Positions 28,287 through 39,996 of a DNA stretch of 64,000 bases are shown one piece after another. The notes beneath the pieces are model-generated. The model was given only the letters and a program-made list of their open reading frames with translations. It did no database searches and had not been told where the DNA came from. Made by a program: the position numbers and the translations under genes. Origin of the DNA: Closterium sp. Naga37s-1 (lineage: Eukaryota; Streptophyta; Zygnematophyceae; Desmidiales; Closteriaceae); NCBI GenBank assembly GCA_947471745.1, contig CANJKZ010001023.1, forward strand, positions 310,001 to 374,000, read 5' to 3'. Within the stretch, counting starts at the first letter, position 1. Each line of letters starts with the position of its first letter.

Positions 28287-31200
28287 TCAATCCCTGCGTG
28301 TGCGCCGCCTCACCTTGGTCTCACCCCCCTCCTTCGCCTCTTCCTCCACACCCGCAGGCTGGGGTTCCGAAGCTGCAGGCTCGGCGGGCTCCTCTGCTTT
28401 AGCAGGCTCAGTGGTGCCCTCGTTTGGCTGATCTGCTGCAACAGCCTCAGCCTCGTCCTTGGCCACCTCCTTTGGCTCCTCTTTGCTCTCCTCTGGAGCA
28501 TCATCAGGTGTGGTAATGTCCTCCTTCTTGGCCCTCTCTACTGAGACCTACTCGGAACAAGCACAGCAGGTAACAAGGAAGAGACAACCAGGAAAACAAG
28601 CAGAGACAAGGGACACCTTAGGATGCTCAACCTCTGACACCATGAGAATGGCATCGTCATGACTCAGCAGCCTGGCTCCCTGGACTGCCCTTTGGCTCAC
28701 ACACTGACATGACACAACACAACCCATGCGCTCGCTCACCTGCACCCATGCGCAAGTCCTGAGCGATTTCTGGGGTGCCTCAAAAACCGCTCACCCTCGA
28801 CCCATGTGCTAGCCCTGAGCTCACTTCACCTCATACGCAACACAAGCCCTGCTCCTCCCATGCCCCCAACACCCGACACCTGTGTCCGACCTCTCGTCTC
28901 CTCCCATACCCCAACCCTCAACACCTGTGTCCCACTTCCTCCCATAGCCCTCTAGTTCTGTGCTCACCTGCCCTGCCGGCCGCTTAGGTGAGGAGAGCAG
29001 CACAGAGACGAGCAGCAGGAAGGGCACGAGTGGGATGAGGATGATGACGCCCACTGCTGCGTACGGGTACTTGGCTGCCTCTGCTAGGATGGCCTGGGGA
29101 GCGAGGAGACAAGAGGGGGGAAAGTGGGAAGAAAAAGGAGGTGCGTTTTTGGGAACAGGAAACAACAGAAATGAGACAGCGAGAGGAGAGAGGGGGGGGT
29201 GACGGGATGAGCGAGAGGGAGGGTGAAGAAGTGGGGAAGAGGGAGGGTGAAGGGGCGGGAGCGAGAGAGGGTGATGGGGGGGAGAGGGGGAGGGTGAAGG
29301 GTAAGAGAGAGGGAGAGTGAACGACGGGAGAGAGAGAAAGGGGTGGAGAGGGTTGGAGAGGGGTTGGAAGAGGAAGTGATGGAGCAGGGGGGGAGGGGGT
29401 AGCAAGCAGCGCACCTTGAGCTGGGGGCGAACAGGCTTGAGAGGAGGCGCGTCTGCAATCTTGTGGAGCGTCTCAAACAGCTTGCCCTGTTGTGGGGAAG
29501 ACACAGGGGGTTGCAGTGGGGTTGAGAGGGTTGCAGTGGAGGTGAGGATGTTGCAGTGCGGTTCAGAGGGATGCAGTGGTGAAGAGGGGGATTTGAGGTA
29601 CCTCCTCGTGGAGAATTGCCAACAGCTTGCTCTGCCATTGACCACGAGACCCTGGTTGGTCTCACTCACATCCCGCCAGCCTCACATCCCGCCAGCCTCA
29701 CAGGACACACCCGCCTCCCACCCGCCTTTCCCATCCCTCAGCTGGTCTCAAACCACGCACTCACCTCCCATCCGCCCTTGCCAGCAGACTCCTTCCTGAG
29801 CTTAGCGTCCTCCTCTTGCAATTCGCCTGCTCTTCCCATACAATCCCCACCCATAGCACATCTATCCCCCGGCCAAATACAACCCGTCTCCAACTCACCT
29901 CCCATCCGCCCTTGCCAGCGGACTCCTTCTTGAGCTTAGCATCCTCCTCCTCGCGCTTCTTCTGCTCCGCCTCCTTCTCCTTGGCGAACTTGGTCGCCCA
30001 TCGCTCCCTCCGGTACTTCTCTGCTACAGCGGGGTCGCTTGTAACGAGGATGTTGTCAAAGAGAATGCCGTCCTGGTGTGGTTGGATGGGGGGAGGGATG
30101 GGTAAGCATGGGTGGGGTTGCATAAACGTGGATGGGTGGATCGGCAGGTGGGTGGGCAGATGGGTGGTGATGGTTAAATGGGTGGATATGGATGGGTGGG
30201 TGAATGGGTGGGGTTGGGTGGATGGGTGGATGGGCGGGAGGGTGAGTGGATGGCGGTAGAGGACGGTCGAGGGGCTGCAGAGCGCGGTGAAGGAGCGGGA
30301 CAGGACGTTCGGGGGGATCGAGGGGCTGCAACTGCTCCTGCTCCTCCACCGTGTGCTGCAGCCCTTCGAGACCCTCGGCCGTCCTGTCCCGCTCCTCCAC
30401 CGTGCGCTGCAACCCCTAGACCGTCCTCAGTGGATGGGTGGGTAGGTGGGTGGATAGGTGGACGTGGATGGTTGGATGGGCGGGTTTGGGGACGAGTTAC
30501 CTGTTGGATCCAGGTCGAAACTGTCTCCGTATGCTACAAGAGTTGGACCCAAGTGCAAACGCGTCTCTTGTCGAACTAGAAAGCAATCTCCCCGTGATGG
30601 ACAGAGGAGGAAAGGAGGTGGGGGGAGCATCTACAGATGGAAAACTTGCACCCTTTTGAGTCGACTCAAAAGTCACCTCATGGACACGGGAGGAAAGGAG
30701 GTGGGGGAGGATTCTCCAGATAGACAACTGCTATGTTTGCACCCTTCCCAGCAACACTCTCGTCTTGTGCAATGACATGACCTCGTTCTTTCATGTCCTT
30801 TCGCTTGCAGCCAATGCACTTGTGTGCATTGCCCTTTCTACACTACGCCCTGTTTCTTATGTCCCACTCCCAGCTGCTCGTCCACCAACCACCTCTCGTC
30901 CTACCCAGAAACCCCGAACCCTGAGCCCCTCTCACACACCTATCTCCATCCCCCCCAGCACATCCCCGCGCCCAGGCACTCACGACATGGTCCAGATCTC
31001 AATTTCCACAGCAGCGACGCTCTCCAGGTCCGGCCGATCCAGATGGAAGTAGTCCGGATTCGGGATGTCCCAAGCCTTCCACTTGCCCTTGTACGCGGGA
31101 TTGTCAATCAGCGGAGCCGTCCAATTGCCCTTGTACGCGGGGTTGTCAATCAGCGGAGCCGTCCACTTGCCCTTGTACGCGGGGTTGCACTTCATCGGCC

Positions 31201-33975
31201 ACTTCCACTCCCATCTACTCCTAACCCACCACATCCCCTCATCCCACCCAAGAGCCCTGAACGCTAACCTCCCCACTCACCTACATCCACCCCCCTCACT
31301 CCCCCCAACCCCCTCGCCCTGGCACGCACCGACATGGTCCAGATTTCAATTCCCACGGCAGCGACGCTCTCGAGGTCCGGCCGGTCCAGGTGGAAGTAGT
31401 CCGGATTCGGGATGTCCCGAGCCTTCCACACGCCCTTGTACGCGGGGTTGTCGATGAGCGGAGCCGTCCACTTGCCCTTGTACGCGGGGTTGCGCTTCAT
31501 TGGCCGCTTCCACTCGCCGCACCCGGGTGCCTCCTCGCACTTGGGGTTCGGGGTTTTGGGCGGCTCCCACTCGCCGTCCTCCTCCTCGTCCCAGTCCTCG
31601 GGCTTCTTCGCCTCGGGATCATCAACCTATTGAAGCGAGGAAGGAGAAATGATTGCATAGGATCTGGTTAGTGCAGGCGGTGGTAATGGGCGTCGTTACC
31701 CTCCTCATTCTCTACAATAGGATTCTGTGGGAGGTTGGAAGGAGGCGATAGAAATCGGGTATCGTAGCCTGTTCCAGGAATCCAGGGGAAAAGGAGGACA
31801 GTGTGGGGTTGGGGGGGGGGGGGGGAGGGGGGGGAGGGAACGATGGGATTGGGCAGTGTCACCTCGTCCTTGGACTAGGCCACCCAGCCCACCCTTCGCA
31901 TTGTTACAAGTCCAATTCTCTTTTGACACTTTTAATCCGTTCCTAAGAATCGATCAGCCACCAGCTTCCTCGGCTCATCGCACGTACAAACTTCCCTTGA
32001 CCTTCACAATTTGGTTGAATTACACACGACCAATTGCCTCTTACGACTTATCGGCCTCCGCGGGCTAACCGTCCAGCCGGCCCTAGGGCCTGACAGACAA
32101 CTCTTACGACCCAACATCCCGCCACAAATTCACCTGTAAAAAGCAACCCTTCTCCCGCTCACCTCCTCAGGCTCATCGTCCAGCCACCCCTCGGGCTTGG
32201 AGGCGTCCTCGTCGGGAATTTCGCGCGGAGCGCGTGCTCGTCCCAGACGTCCGGCTTGTCACACGGCACCTCAGACCCACCCTCATAAACAAGCCACCTC
32301 TCAGACTCCACTCTCCAGTCATCCACCACCCGCTCACCTCCTCTGGCTCATCGTCCAGCCACCCCTCGGGCTTGGCGGCGTCCTCGTCGGGGATCTCGCG
32401 GGGAGCGTCCTCGTCCCAGTCGTCCGGCTTGGTCGCCTCGGGGTCCTTGATCTTGGCGCGCTCGTCCCTGCAGGCACGCACACCACGCGTCGCAGGAATC
32501 GACATTGGAGTAATTATGAGTCGACATTCATGTGTGAAGTGGAGTATCATGCAGTAATTAGGAGTTCTCCATGTGGAGCATCATTCAGTAATTACGAGAT
32601 TTTCATGTGAAGTGCGTGCAAATCAACAGACATTGGAGTCGACTCAAAAGCCACCTCAAGTCATAAGGTCACCACGGGTAGCGGGAATCGCGGGCGCGTG
32701 CCGTTCAGAAAATTGATTTACTCATGTGAAGTGCGCAAAAAATAACTAACATATCTTTCCAACATCTCCACTGAACGTACGTTCTCAACCCACCATTCGT
32801 CGCTCTCAACTCACCAATCATCGGGCTTCTTATCCTCGGGATCCGGGATCGTCTTCGGCGGCAGCACGGGCGGCTGGAAATCCTTCCCGGAGAGCAGATC
32901 GCCCTCCGCCTTCTTCTCGCCGTCGATCAGAATCTCCACCGTGTTGTTCGGGTACACTATCGCCGTGTACACGTGCGAGAGCTTGTCGAATGTGTAGGGC
33001 GACGCGGGCTTCTTCATGTGGTGCTCCACGTACTCGCCCGTCTTGGGCTCCTTGTGGCGGAAAATAAAGTGCACTTTATTCGTCGAGCCGCACTTGTCGG
33101 GTCCAAACATGATTGAGTAAGACGAGTCGTCCTTGAACTGACTGGGAGTCCAGCCCGCGGTCTGATTGGTCCAAGGGGGAGGACAGATTGGGAAGACACA
33201 AGCACGGTGGAGCAAGGAGGCAGTATGGGTGAAATAAGAGGGTCAGAATATAACATACAAGAGCACAGTGTTGTCGTGATCAGGTCGAGGACCAGAACAA
33301 AACCTTTTCAGGAAAATCTCCATCTAGGCTAACAGGTTTATGTTCAATTTCGGTACCTGCGGCATGAGGAACTTGAGATACGCTCCGCCACATTCAAGGT
33401 TATTCTGAAGGCGAACGTCGTACTGCAGCACCAGGGTGTCCTGCTTCGGATCCACGGGCTCGGGCAGCTCCGCTGCGATGCCGTACTTCTTCGCCTTCTC
33501 GGTTACCAGCAGGCCGTAATCGCCCGAAGCTTCGCCCGCAGCCCATTTCCATTTGCCTGAGCAAGAAAATGAAGGAAATATGAATTATCACGTTGTTCTG
33601 GATAGGTATTCAATGTGCAAATACTTTTCGTGGGTGCTCATTTTGGAAATTCAGTCAATTGAACTGCAGCAAATCTAGGCGGAAAATCCAAGACCTACCC
33701 GTGTAGTCTGCGCTGCTAGAGACGACCCAGCGACCGGCGTAATCTTCGTCAAACGTCTCAAAGAATTCCACCTGCATGGATCGAGATGGGAGAGAGGAAT
33801 ACGGACATTTGGCATCCAGAATCGAATGGTACTAAATGCGGTAAAGACAATTTGTCCACAAGATCTACCCGCCAACACACCAGACAGCTGAGGAGTATTT
33901 TCAACTTACGGCAAGGCAAGACTGGGTGGTGATGAGGACGAGCGCTAGGAGCGCAAGAACCGTCGACCGTGCCAT
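28287..33975 (-). CDS. CNX: Calnexin, ER lectin chaperone
   Basis: Ten exons: 33910-33975, 33699-33771, 33357-33556, 32815-33161, 32338-32467, 31330-31626, 29899-30072, 29415-29486, ~28968-29093 and ~28287-28548, about 581 residues (the last two borders may be off by one base). Order of parts: signal peptide [20 protein letters not shown]; lectin domain with GGAYLKF and [10 protein letters not shown]-domain with type 1 motifs (KPDDWDE, KPEDWDE) and type 2 motifs (NPAYKGKW); return of the lectin fold with [15 protein letters not shown]; a hydrophobic membrane segment in exon 9 ([16 protein letters not shown]); and an acidic cytosolic tail ending RRRTRRD, a basic end typical of plant calnexins. 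It binds monoglucosylated glycoproteins in the ER and retains them for folding. Echoes of exons 5, 6, 7 and 8 lie in adjacent introns. Confidence 0.94.
29600..29825 (-). repeat. Echoes of calnexin exons 8 and 7
   Basis: A short decayed copy of exon 8 (about 29600-29635) and a copy of the 3' end of exon 7 (about 29762-29822, GAGTCTGCTGGCAAGGGCGG on the minus strand) lie between the true exons 8 and 7. Confidence 0.7.
30100..30260. repeat. GGGTGGAT-type simple repeat
   Basis: An irregular GGTGGGTGGATGGG tract in the calnexin intron between exons 7 and 6; a similar short tract recurs at 30430-30490. Confidence 0.85.
30597..30745. repeat. Duplication split by a perfect 18-bp palindrome
   Basis: Two copies of a ~55-bp segment (ATGGACAGAGGAGGAAAGG... 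at 30597 and ATGGACACGGGAGGAAAGG... at about 30680) flank TTTTGAGTCGACTCAAAA at 30654-30671 in a calnexin intron. Confidence 0.85.
30979..31200 (-). repeat. Near-complete echo of calnexin exon 6
   Basis: About 220 bp copies the 3' two thirds of exon 6, remains open and ends in a consensus donor (GTGAGTGC) better than that of the true exon (GTGCGT). Compared with the true exon it carries an additional [14 protein letters not shown] unit, so the P-domain motif was amplified further inside the echo. I see no clear acceptor. Confidence 0.85.
32160..32262 (-). repeat. Echo of calnexin exon 5
   Basis: A copy of most of exon 5 (encoding the [13 protein letters not shown] end and the donor) with several changes, including a small deletion that breaks the frame near CGCGCGGAGCGCGTG. 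Confidence 0.8.
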
Positions 33976-35944
33976 GATCTACGATCCCTGGTCCAGATCG
34001 AGAGACAAAAAGCGCGGAGAAGCTGAGTCTATCTGGCTACTTTCAGGCTCCTACACTTCAACAAGCCGCCGTACTGCACTATGCTTGGCTGGATGCTGCA
34101 ACTTCACCACTGATCTACTTGGTGCTGGAGATTGGAGCTTGGCTTTCTGAAACTTGGCTATCCTGCTACGGAAGGCTTGGGATGATCAGGATCCAGCAGG
34201 TGTCGAATTCTGAAAAAATCCTGTGTGTGATCAACCAGCCGAACGGATTCTTCCAGAAGCTAGGACTGATTGATGGACCTCCGCCCTTCGATCAACGTGG
34301 TGAAAGCATCTTCCTGAAGAATCGACGGTTCTATCGAAGCATATCAGACACTACAAACGTGAAGCACTGCACAAGTTTTCTAGTGGAGCTCAGTGATTGG
34401 TTGATGGATCAAAATTTGAACCTCATTGGACAGCGAGACGTGGCCTCTCTCTACCCGAAATGCCCAGTCACTACAGCAGTTACATCCTACCAGCACGGGG
34501 AACGACAACATACAGTCTATAGGGAACCTGATTCAACATACAATCAAAATATGTTGCCCAACTTTAGCTGTCATCCCATAGTATATTGGATGAGGTCCTC
34601 TCAATTTAAATACCGCAGAGGGAGTCCAGCTCGTACCACTTGTAGATCACAATCTGAACCCCACGCGCTTAGGGCGAGTTCAGCGCTTTCGTCTACAGCC
34701 CATTCCATTCGTCGAGGTGTAAGAGTGCACGCACAAGAGTAAATGCACAGAATGAACTGACCAAACCCTTCTGGAACCATACAAGTACTATCCACTCCTC
34801 TGGATGATTGTTTGGATACAAATTGCTTATTACTGCTGATACGATACAATATTAGCACCACCCAGGGCTGCATCTTTGGGCTAGGGTAAGGGAGTTATGG
34901 TGTAGTCAGTATTCCCTAGTTTTGTTCAGTTGCAACATTTTCCCAGTGAGACAAACTACGTGTGGGTATCACCACACCACACCTTCACCCTAACTACTCT
35001 TCTTCATAAACCCTGTTTCATGGACCACTGACCATCCCACTTCAATTCCACCCAGAAAATGGGAGGACACAAGAGTGGCCCACGCCCTGACCACGACTTC
35101 ACTGGACACAGGCCAGAACGAAAACATGACTAAGAATGTGCGGAGCTATACGCGACTACGCTAACGTCTAAGACACCTTCTCGAAGACCTGACAACGGAC
35201 TGAATGGCAGACGGGATGAAAAAGTGAGACCTAAAAAAATGGAACACATACACGACTACCATAACGCCAAAGAGACCTCTCGGACACCTGACAACATGGG
35301 CTATACGAGTTGACAGACGGGATGAATGTGAGACCTAATTAAAAGGGCACATACTTAACTACGCCCACTGAAGACACCTCCTAGGTCACCCGACAACAGA
35401 CACGGCCGATACGAGTTGGTCAGACGGGATGAAAATGCGACTTGACATTACAATGGATGGGGATGGGGAGAAGACAGGTGTCATGACTACACAACGGACC
35501 AGAACTGAACCCTTGCAAAACACTCCCCGCTGCATTCGCCGGCTTGTACCAACGAAAACCCTCTACTTTGGACTGGATCCGACCATGCCACTGAGACTCC
35601 GACTGCCCCTAATCGGAACTCTTCGACCTCACATCTCTCTTCCCTCGCACAGACACCTGCAGCGAACCTGTTACCTTGCACAGTTCCCCATTTCAGTCAT
35701 TGTCAATCCATCTTCTTGAGGGAGGGGGGATTGCGTGGATGCAACGAGCATTGAGTGAACGTGATTATAGTAAACAGAAAGACAAAGGATCAATGTACGG
35801 ACCAGCGCGCGACTAACCTCGCGATCTCCATCTGGCTGCGAAAATGCTTCACTGCCGTAACAAAGACCGTACAGCTAACCAACGCACATTATCCACGAGG
35901 GAGCCCTCCTCCTACTTGGCAAAGACGAAGAAACATCACTTGCT
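33976..35944. other. Intergenic region without recognised gene
   Basis: Upstream of calnexin and downstream of plastid L12 (both minus). At about 35100-35440 there are three to four diverged copies of a ~95-bp unit containing CAGACGGGATGAAAA and GTGAGACCTAA. A purine-rich GAGGGAGGGGGGATTG at about 35718 resembles a polypurine tract, but I found no matching terminal repeats. Confidence 0.45.
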
Positions 35945-36481
35945 TTACTTGATGCTGCACTTGGCACCGGCACCCTCCAGTTGCTTCTTGGCATCCTCCG
36001 CATCCTCCTTAGCAACAGCCTCCTTTACCTTCTTAGGAAGACCCTCAATCATGTCCTTGGCCTCCTTCAAGCCAAGGCCGGTGATCGCTCGCACGACCTT
36101 GATGACAGCGATACGCGACGACGCGGGGACCTCCTCCAGAAGCAGATCGAACTCGGTCTGCTCCTCAACCACGGCAGCGGCCTCGCCGGCGGCGGGGGCG
36201 GCAATGCCGGCGACCGGCATCATGGCAGCGGCAGACACGCCGAGCTCCTCCTGCAGCCTGTCAGTGAGAGTCCTGGCCTGAATGAGGGTGAGGTTCTTAA
36301 TCTGCGAAACGAGCTCCTCAATATCGGTGGTCGCGGCGGAGGCCACGACGCGACCGGCAGCAGCGCGGGTCTTCCTGACAGGCGCGACCGACACGACGGG
36401 GAGGGCGGATCCCCGTCGGAGGGACACGGATGAGAGGCATGGGGAGCTGGTGAGCGCAAGCTTGGTAGCGAGGGCCGCCAT
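35945..36481 (-). CDS. RPL12: Plastid ribosomal protein bL12c
   Basis: A single intronless frame of 178 residues. Residues 1 to about 50 form a Ser/Ala/Arg-rich chloroplast transit peptide. The mature part begins TTDIEELVSQIKNLTL (N-terminal dimerisation helices), followed by the Ala/Pro/Gly hinge (AAAMMPVAGIAAPAAGEAA) and the C-terminal domain with EFDLLLEEV, KVVRAITGLGLKEAKDMIEG and KKQLEGAGAK, all diagnostic of bacterial-type L7/L12. It forms the stalk of the 70S plastid ribosome and recruits translation factors. The absence of introns contrasts with all the other nuclear genes around it. Confidence 0.96.
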   Translation of the reverse strand: MAALATKLALTSSPCLSSVSLRRGSALPVVSVAPVRKTRAAAGRVVASAATTDIEELVSQIKNLTLIQARTLTDRLQEELGVSAAAMMPVAGIAAPAAGEAAAVVEEQTEFDLLLEEVPASSRIAVIKVVRAITGLGLKEAKDMIEGLPKKVKEAVAKEDAEDAKKQLEGAGAKCSIK

Positions 36482-37040
36482 TTTTGAGTCTGAGAGCAGA
36501 CTACGGGGAGACTACAAACGGTGGCCTCGAGATGCAGTTGGAAGCTAAGGAAATGGAGAGCAACAGATGCTAGCGAGGGAACGGAGAAACGGAAAATGGC
36601 TGCAGGGTGTAGTGGGTGCAGAGGAGGGGGACCCGCAGGCAGCACACGGAACAGTGCTAAGGCGGAAGTTGAGATGGATGACGTGGCATATGGATGTCTG
36701 AGCGTCAAGGGCGGAGTGCGAGCTTGCTCGCCTGCTGGGCGGATGAGCAAGGGGGTAAAGTTGATTGCGGATGGTGTGTTGATGGACTGGTGGTATACCA
36801 CGCAAAGATTTTGGTGAGTGTGCAGACGTGGCCTTCAAGGGCTGAGCCAGATGCGCTGTAAAGCGGATGAGTGGATGGTGGAGGCTGGCGAGTGGTAGGC
36901 GCTGGGTCCACGACCGTCTGTGACTCATCGAGAAACTATCACGGGTCGAGATTGGTGTGAAAATTGAGCGTTGAACTGTAGTTATTAATCACATATATCA
37001 GAATGCGTTCCCTGTTTCTATCCAGTAATCTCTATGGTAA
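36482..37040. other. Upstream flank of the L12 gene
   Basis: Sequence between L12 and the retrotransposon; it should contain the L12 promoter. No gene is recognised. It ends in GGTAA, the target-site duplication of the retrotransposon. Confidence 0.5.
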
Positions 37041-37355
37041 TGTTACGGGTGCAATGAATCGAAGTAGTGAGAATTGCACTGTGGTGTCAAACGAGTACAA
37101 AATGTGAGCAAACATTTATACGCGAAACATGCAAACGGTAACGCGGTGCGTGCGAGCTAGCTAGTGCTACACTGGAAGCGAGGCTCGGGCTAGTCCCGAA
37201 GCGTAGGCCGACACGGCCGGGCCAGCAGTGCGAGGTTTGGTGAAACAGTGCGCGTGAAGTCGGCGAAGCCCCGTTAGCAGTAACGGGCGAACAACGGCTG
37301 CTGCTGTACGCGGTGTTGCAGGGTGCGCTAAGGAATATCGAGAAAATTCCTTACA
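37041..37355 (-). repeat. 3' LTR of the chromovirus
   Basis: Downstream LTR in element orientation. It is about 97% identical to the other LTR by direct comparison, indicating a moderately old insertion. Confidence 0.95.
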
Positions 37356-37381
37356 CTACCCCCCCCCCCCCTCAAGAAGCC
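37356..37381 (-). other. Polypurine tract of the chromovirus
   Basis: On the minus strand this reads as a G-rich purine tract (GCTTCTTGAGGGG... GGGGTAG) directly abutting the 3' LTR, the expected plus-strand primer. Confidence 0.75.
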
Positions 37382-37388
37382 CCCTCCG

Positions 37389-38545
37389 CTACGCGAGTGC
37401 GTGTATATCGCGGAAACCCCGGCTCCTCAGGTACACTTGCAGGGCAGGGTGGTTTTCGATGTTGGCCAGGGGCACCCAGCTATCTTCAGTTGGCGTGCGA
37501 TCCTTCCAGCGAACGAGAAATTCAATCCTCCTGATTCCTGTGGGGTGTCGAATCCGATGGCTCGTGATTTTTTCGGGCTCGATGATCGGCTCCGATGCAG
37601 GGCGAGTCATGGATGGCGGGCGGTGACGAGGCATTTGGCTTGTGGTTGGGATGTATGGGCGAAGCAGGCTGACGTGGAATGAAGGGCTGATGTACCAGTC
37701 CGTTGGCAACAGTAGGTGGACTGTCACTTGGGTAATCATGTGGCTGATTTGGAATGGTCTACAGTTGCGGGGTCGCAATTTCGGTACGACGGGCAGTCTT
37801 AGGTTCTGTGTGTCGAGCAGTACGTAGTCTCCTGACTGGTACGTGACTTGGCGGTGGTGGCGGTCAGCGTTGCGCTTAGCGATGACGTTGGCCTTTTTAA
37901 TTGCTTCTGCGGCTCTGGTGCGGGCAGCTTGCAGAATTTCGGCGAATTGTTGTGCACGTGGCGTTGGGTTGTCTGGACTCGGCGTCATGGGCACTGTAGG
38001 ATTTTGCCCGTAGTTCAGGTAGAAGGGGGACTGCTGCGTCGTCGCTGGCGTGGCGTTGTTATACGCGAACTCGATCAGCGGCAGCTGCTGCTCCCAAGTG
38101 GTCGGGTCGTCGCACGTGGCACGAATCAACTGCTCCATCGTCTGATTCGTCCGCTCCGTTTGACCGTCGGTCTCGGGGTGGTACGACGAGCTGAACTGTA
38201 GCCTTGTCCCGAACTGCTCCCAAAGGTTTTTCCAGAAGTTGCTGGTGAACTTCGTGTCGCGGTCGCTGATTATCGCGGCTGGTATCCCGTGCAGTCGAAC
38301 GACGGCTGTGATGAACATGCGAGCGGTTTCTTCGGTTGAGATCAATTTCTTGCACGCAGCGAAGTGTGCCATCTTCGTCAACTTGTCAACGACGACCATA
38401 ACTGCCGTGTTACCCCCAGGGTTCGAAGGTAACCCCGTGACGAAATCCATGGTAACCTGCTGCCAGGCGCGCTCAGGCGGTGGAATCGGCTGCAACTGAC
38501 CCGCCTTTTTTTCGCGAGCTCTTCATCATCTGGCACGTAGGACAC
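37389..38545 (-). CDS. Integrase core and chromodomain (partial)
   Basis: An open frame of 368 residues (37389-38495) holds the integrase catalytic core: VTMDFVTGLP (first Asp), IISDRDTKFTS (second Asp) and SSSYHPETDGQTERTNQ (third acid), then the C-terminal domain with GDYVLLDTQNLRLP, and a C-terminal chromodomain ending in EFLVRWKDRTPTEDSWVP. The chromodomain marks the element as a chromovirus. The zinc-finger part of the integrase lies on the other side of the nested element, from about 40110 down to 39997. A frameshift lies between 38495 and the insertion point. Confidence 0.9.
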
Positions 38546-39991
38546 TGTTAAAGTTTATAAGAAAGAAGAGGATTGCACTAGCAAGAATGGGGATACAAAT
38601 AGCAAAACCCTAGAAGAGTTGTACTCGCTATAGAGCACCCCACTACAGGCTAGAGCATAATATTCTGACACACCCCCATAGCCAAAGTGGGGTGTAATCA
38701 GCAGAGCAAGCAAAAGAAAACAAGCTCAGGGTGGATCACAATGTCACCACACATTCTGAGCACAAGTACAAGAGGTAGTAGTTTTATAGTTAACAAATAT
38801 AAGCAAAGCTAGAGGCTATCACAGAGGGCAAGTGAGGAGGAGGAGAGACTGTGGGGGAGAGAAGATGGGAGGCGACTGCTGACGCTGCAGACACACAGAC
38901 GAGCTGCTGGCTCAGTGGCTACCGGAACAGCGCTCCGGACTACTGGGGTAACTGGCCCCGCGGCTAAAAGTAGCGGCAGATGAGCAACGGACCCACGGGC
39001 GACTGGCGACTACCGGAGATTGTAGCCTCCGGACTGCTGCTGCTGCTGACGACACGACGATCGCCTCCATTCAACCTCCCCCAACTGTCCCACCCCCATT
39101 TCACACACCCCCTGTTCAAACCCTAGCTCTACTCACACTCCACCCCCCTAGCACCACTCCGTACACTCCCACACATCCACCCCCCTCAGCGATAGCTGCA
39201 GCAGTGGGAGACGAAGGAGGAGGAGGAGCAGGCGACGCCACACACCCGCCACCCCCCAACCGCCACCCCCCAACCGCCACCCCCCAAACCCTAAAAACAG
39301 GGTAGGGAGGTAGGGGGGGGGGGGCAACGCGCGGCCCCCTCCCCAGGGCGCCGCGACGGGCGACGGGAGTTGGGCCGGGGCAGGTCGGGGCCGGGGCAGG
39401 TCCGGGACGGGGCAGCAGGGGCCGCGCACGGCTCCCCTGGGCAGCGCGACGGGGCAGCAGGGCCGCGCGACGGGGCAGCAGGGGCCGCGCGCGGCTCCCC
39501 TGGGCAGCGCGACGGGGCAGCAGGGCCGCGCGACGGGGCAGCAGGGGCCGCGCGCGGCTCCCCTGGGCGGCGCGACGGGTCCCCGTCGCCCGTCGCAGCG
39601 CCTCCCGGGGGCGACGCGGCGAGTGACGGGGCAGAAACCCGTCGCGCGCCTCGGGGCGCACGGCGGGCAGAAAACCGCCGCGCGCCTCGGGGCGCACGGC
39701 GGGCAGAAAACCGCCGCGCGCCTCGGGGCGCACGGCGGGAAGAAGAACTGCCGCACGCCACGGGGCGTGCGGCACAGAGAGTAGCAGTAGCAGTTGCAGC
39801 GGAAGCAAAAAGGTGGTGAGCCCACCCACAGGATCGATCCAAGGGGATCGACCTGCTCTGATAGCATGTTAAAGTTTAGAGGAAAGAAGAGGATTGCACT
39901 AGCAAGAATGGGGATACAAATAGCAAAACCCTAGAAGAGTTGTACTCGCTATAGAGCACCCCACTACAGGCTAGAGCATAATATTCTGACA
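38546..39991 (-). mobile_element. TRIM-like non-autonomous LTR element nested in the integrase
   Basis: Two 125-bp LTRs (38546-38670 and 39867-39991) that differ at only a few positions, beginning TGTCAGAATATTATG and ending TTTAACA on the minus strand, flanked by a perfect 5-bp duplication GACAC (38541-38545 and 39992-39996). A tRNA-like primer site TATCAGAGC lies beside the right LTR and a short G-rich tract beside the left, giving minus orientation. The 1.2-kb interior has no reverse transcriptase or gag; it holds GC-rich tandem repeats of about 62 bp (39400-39590) and 34 bp (39640-39750). Length and structure fit a TRIM, which would need enzymes from another element. Confidence 0.92.
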
Positions 39992-39996
39992 GACAC

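Noticed and set aside
35690..35760. Solo LTR with polypurine tract
   Set aside because: Only a purine-rich stretch is visible; no terminal repeat pair or target duplication could be found.
39148..39867. Arg/Pro/Ala-rich protein in the nested element
   Set aside because: It is low-complexity reading of GC-rich tandem repeats, with several frames open at once and no Gag or Pol motif.
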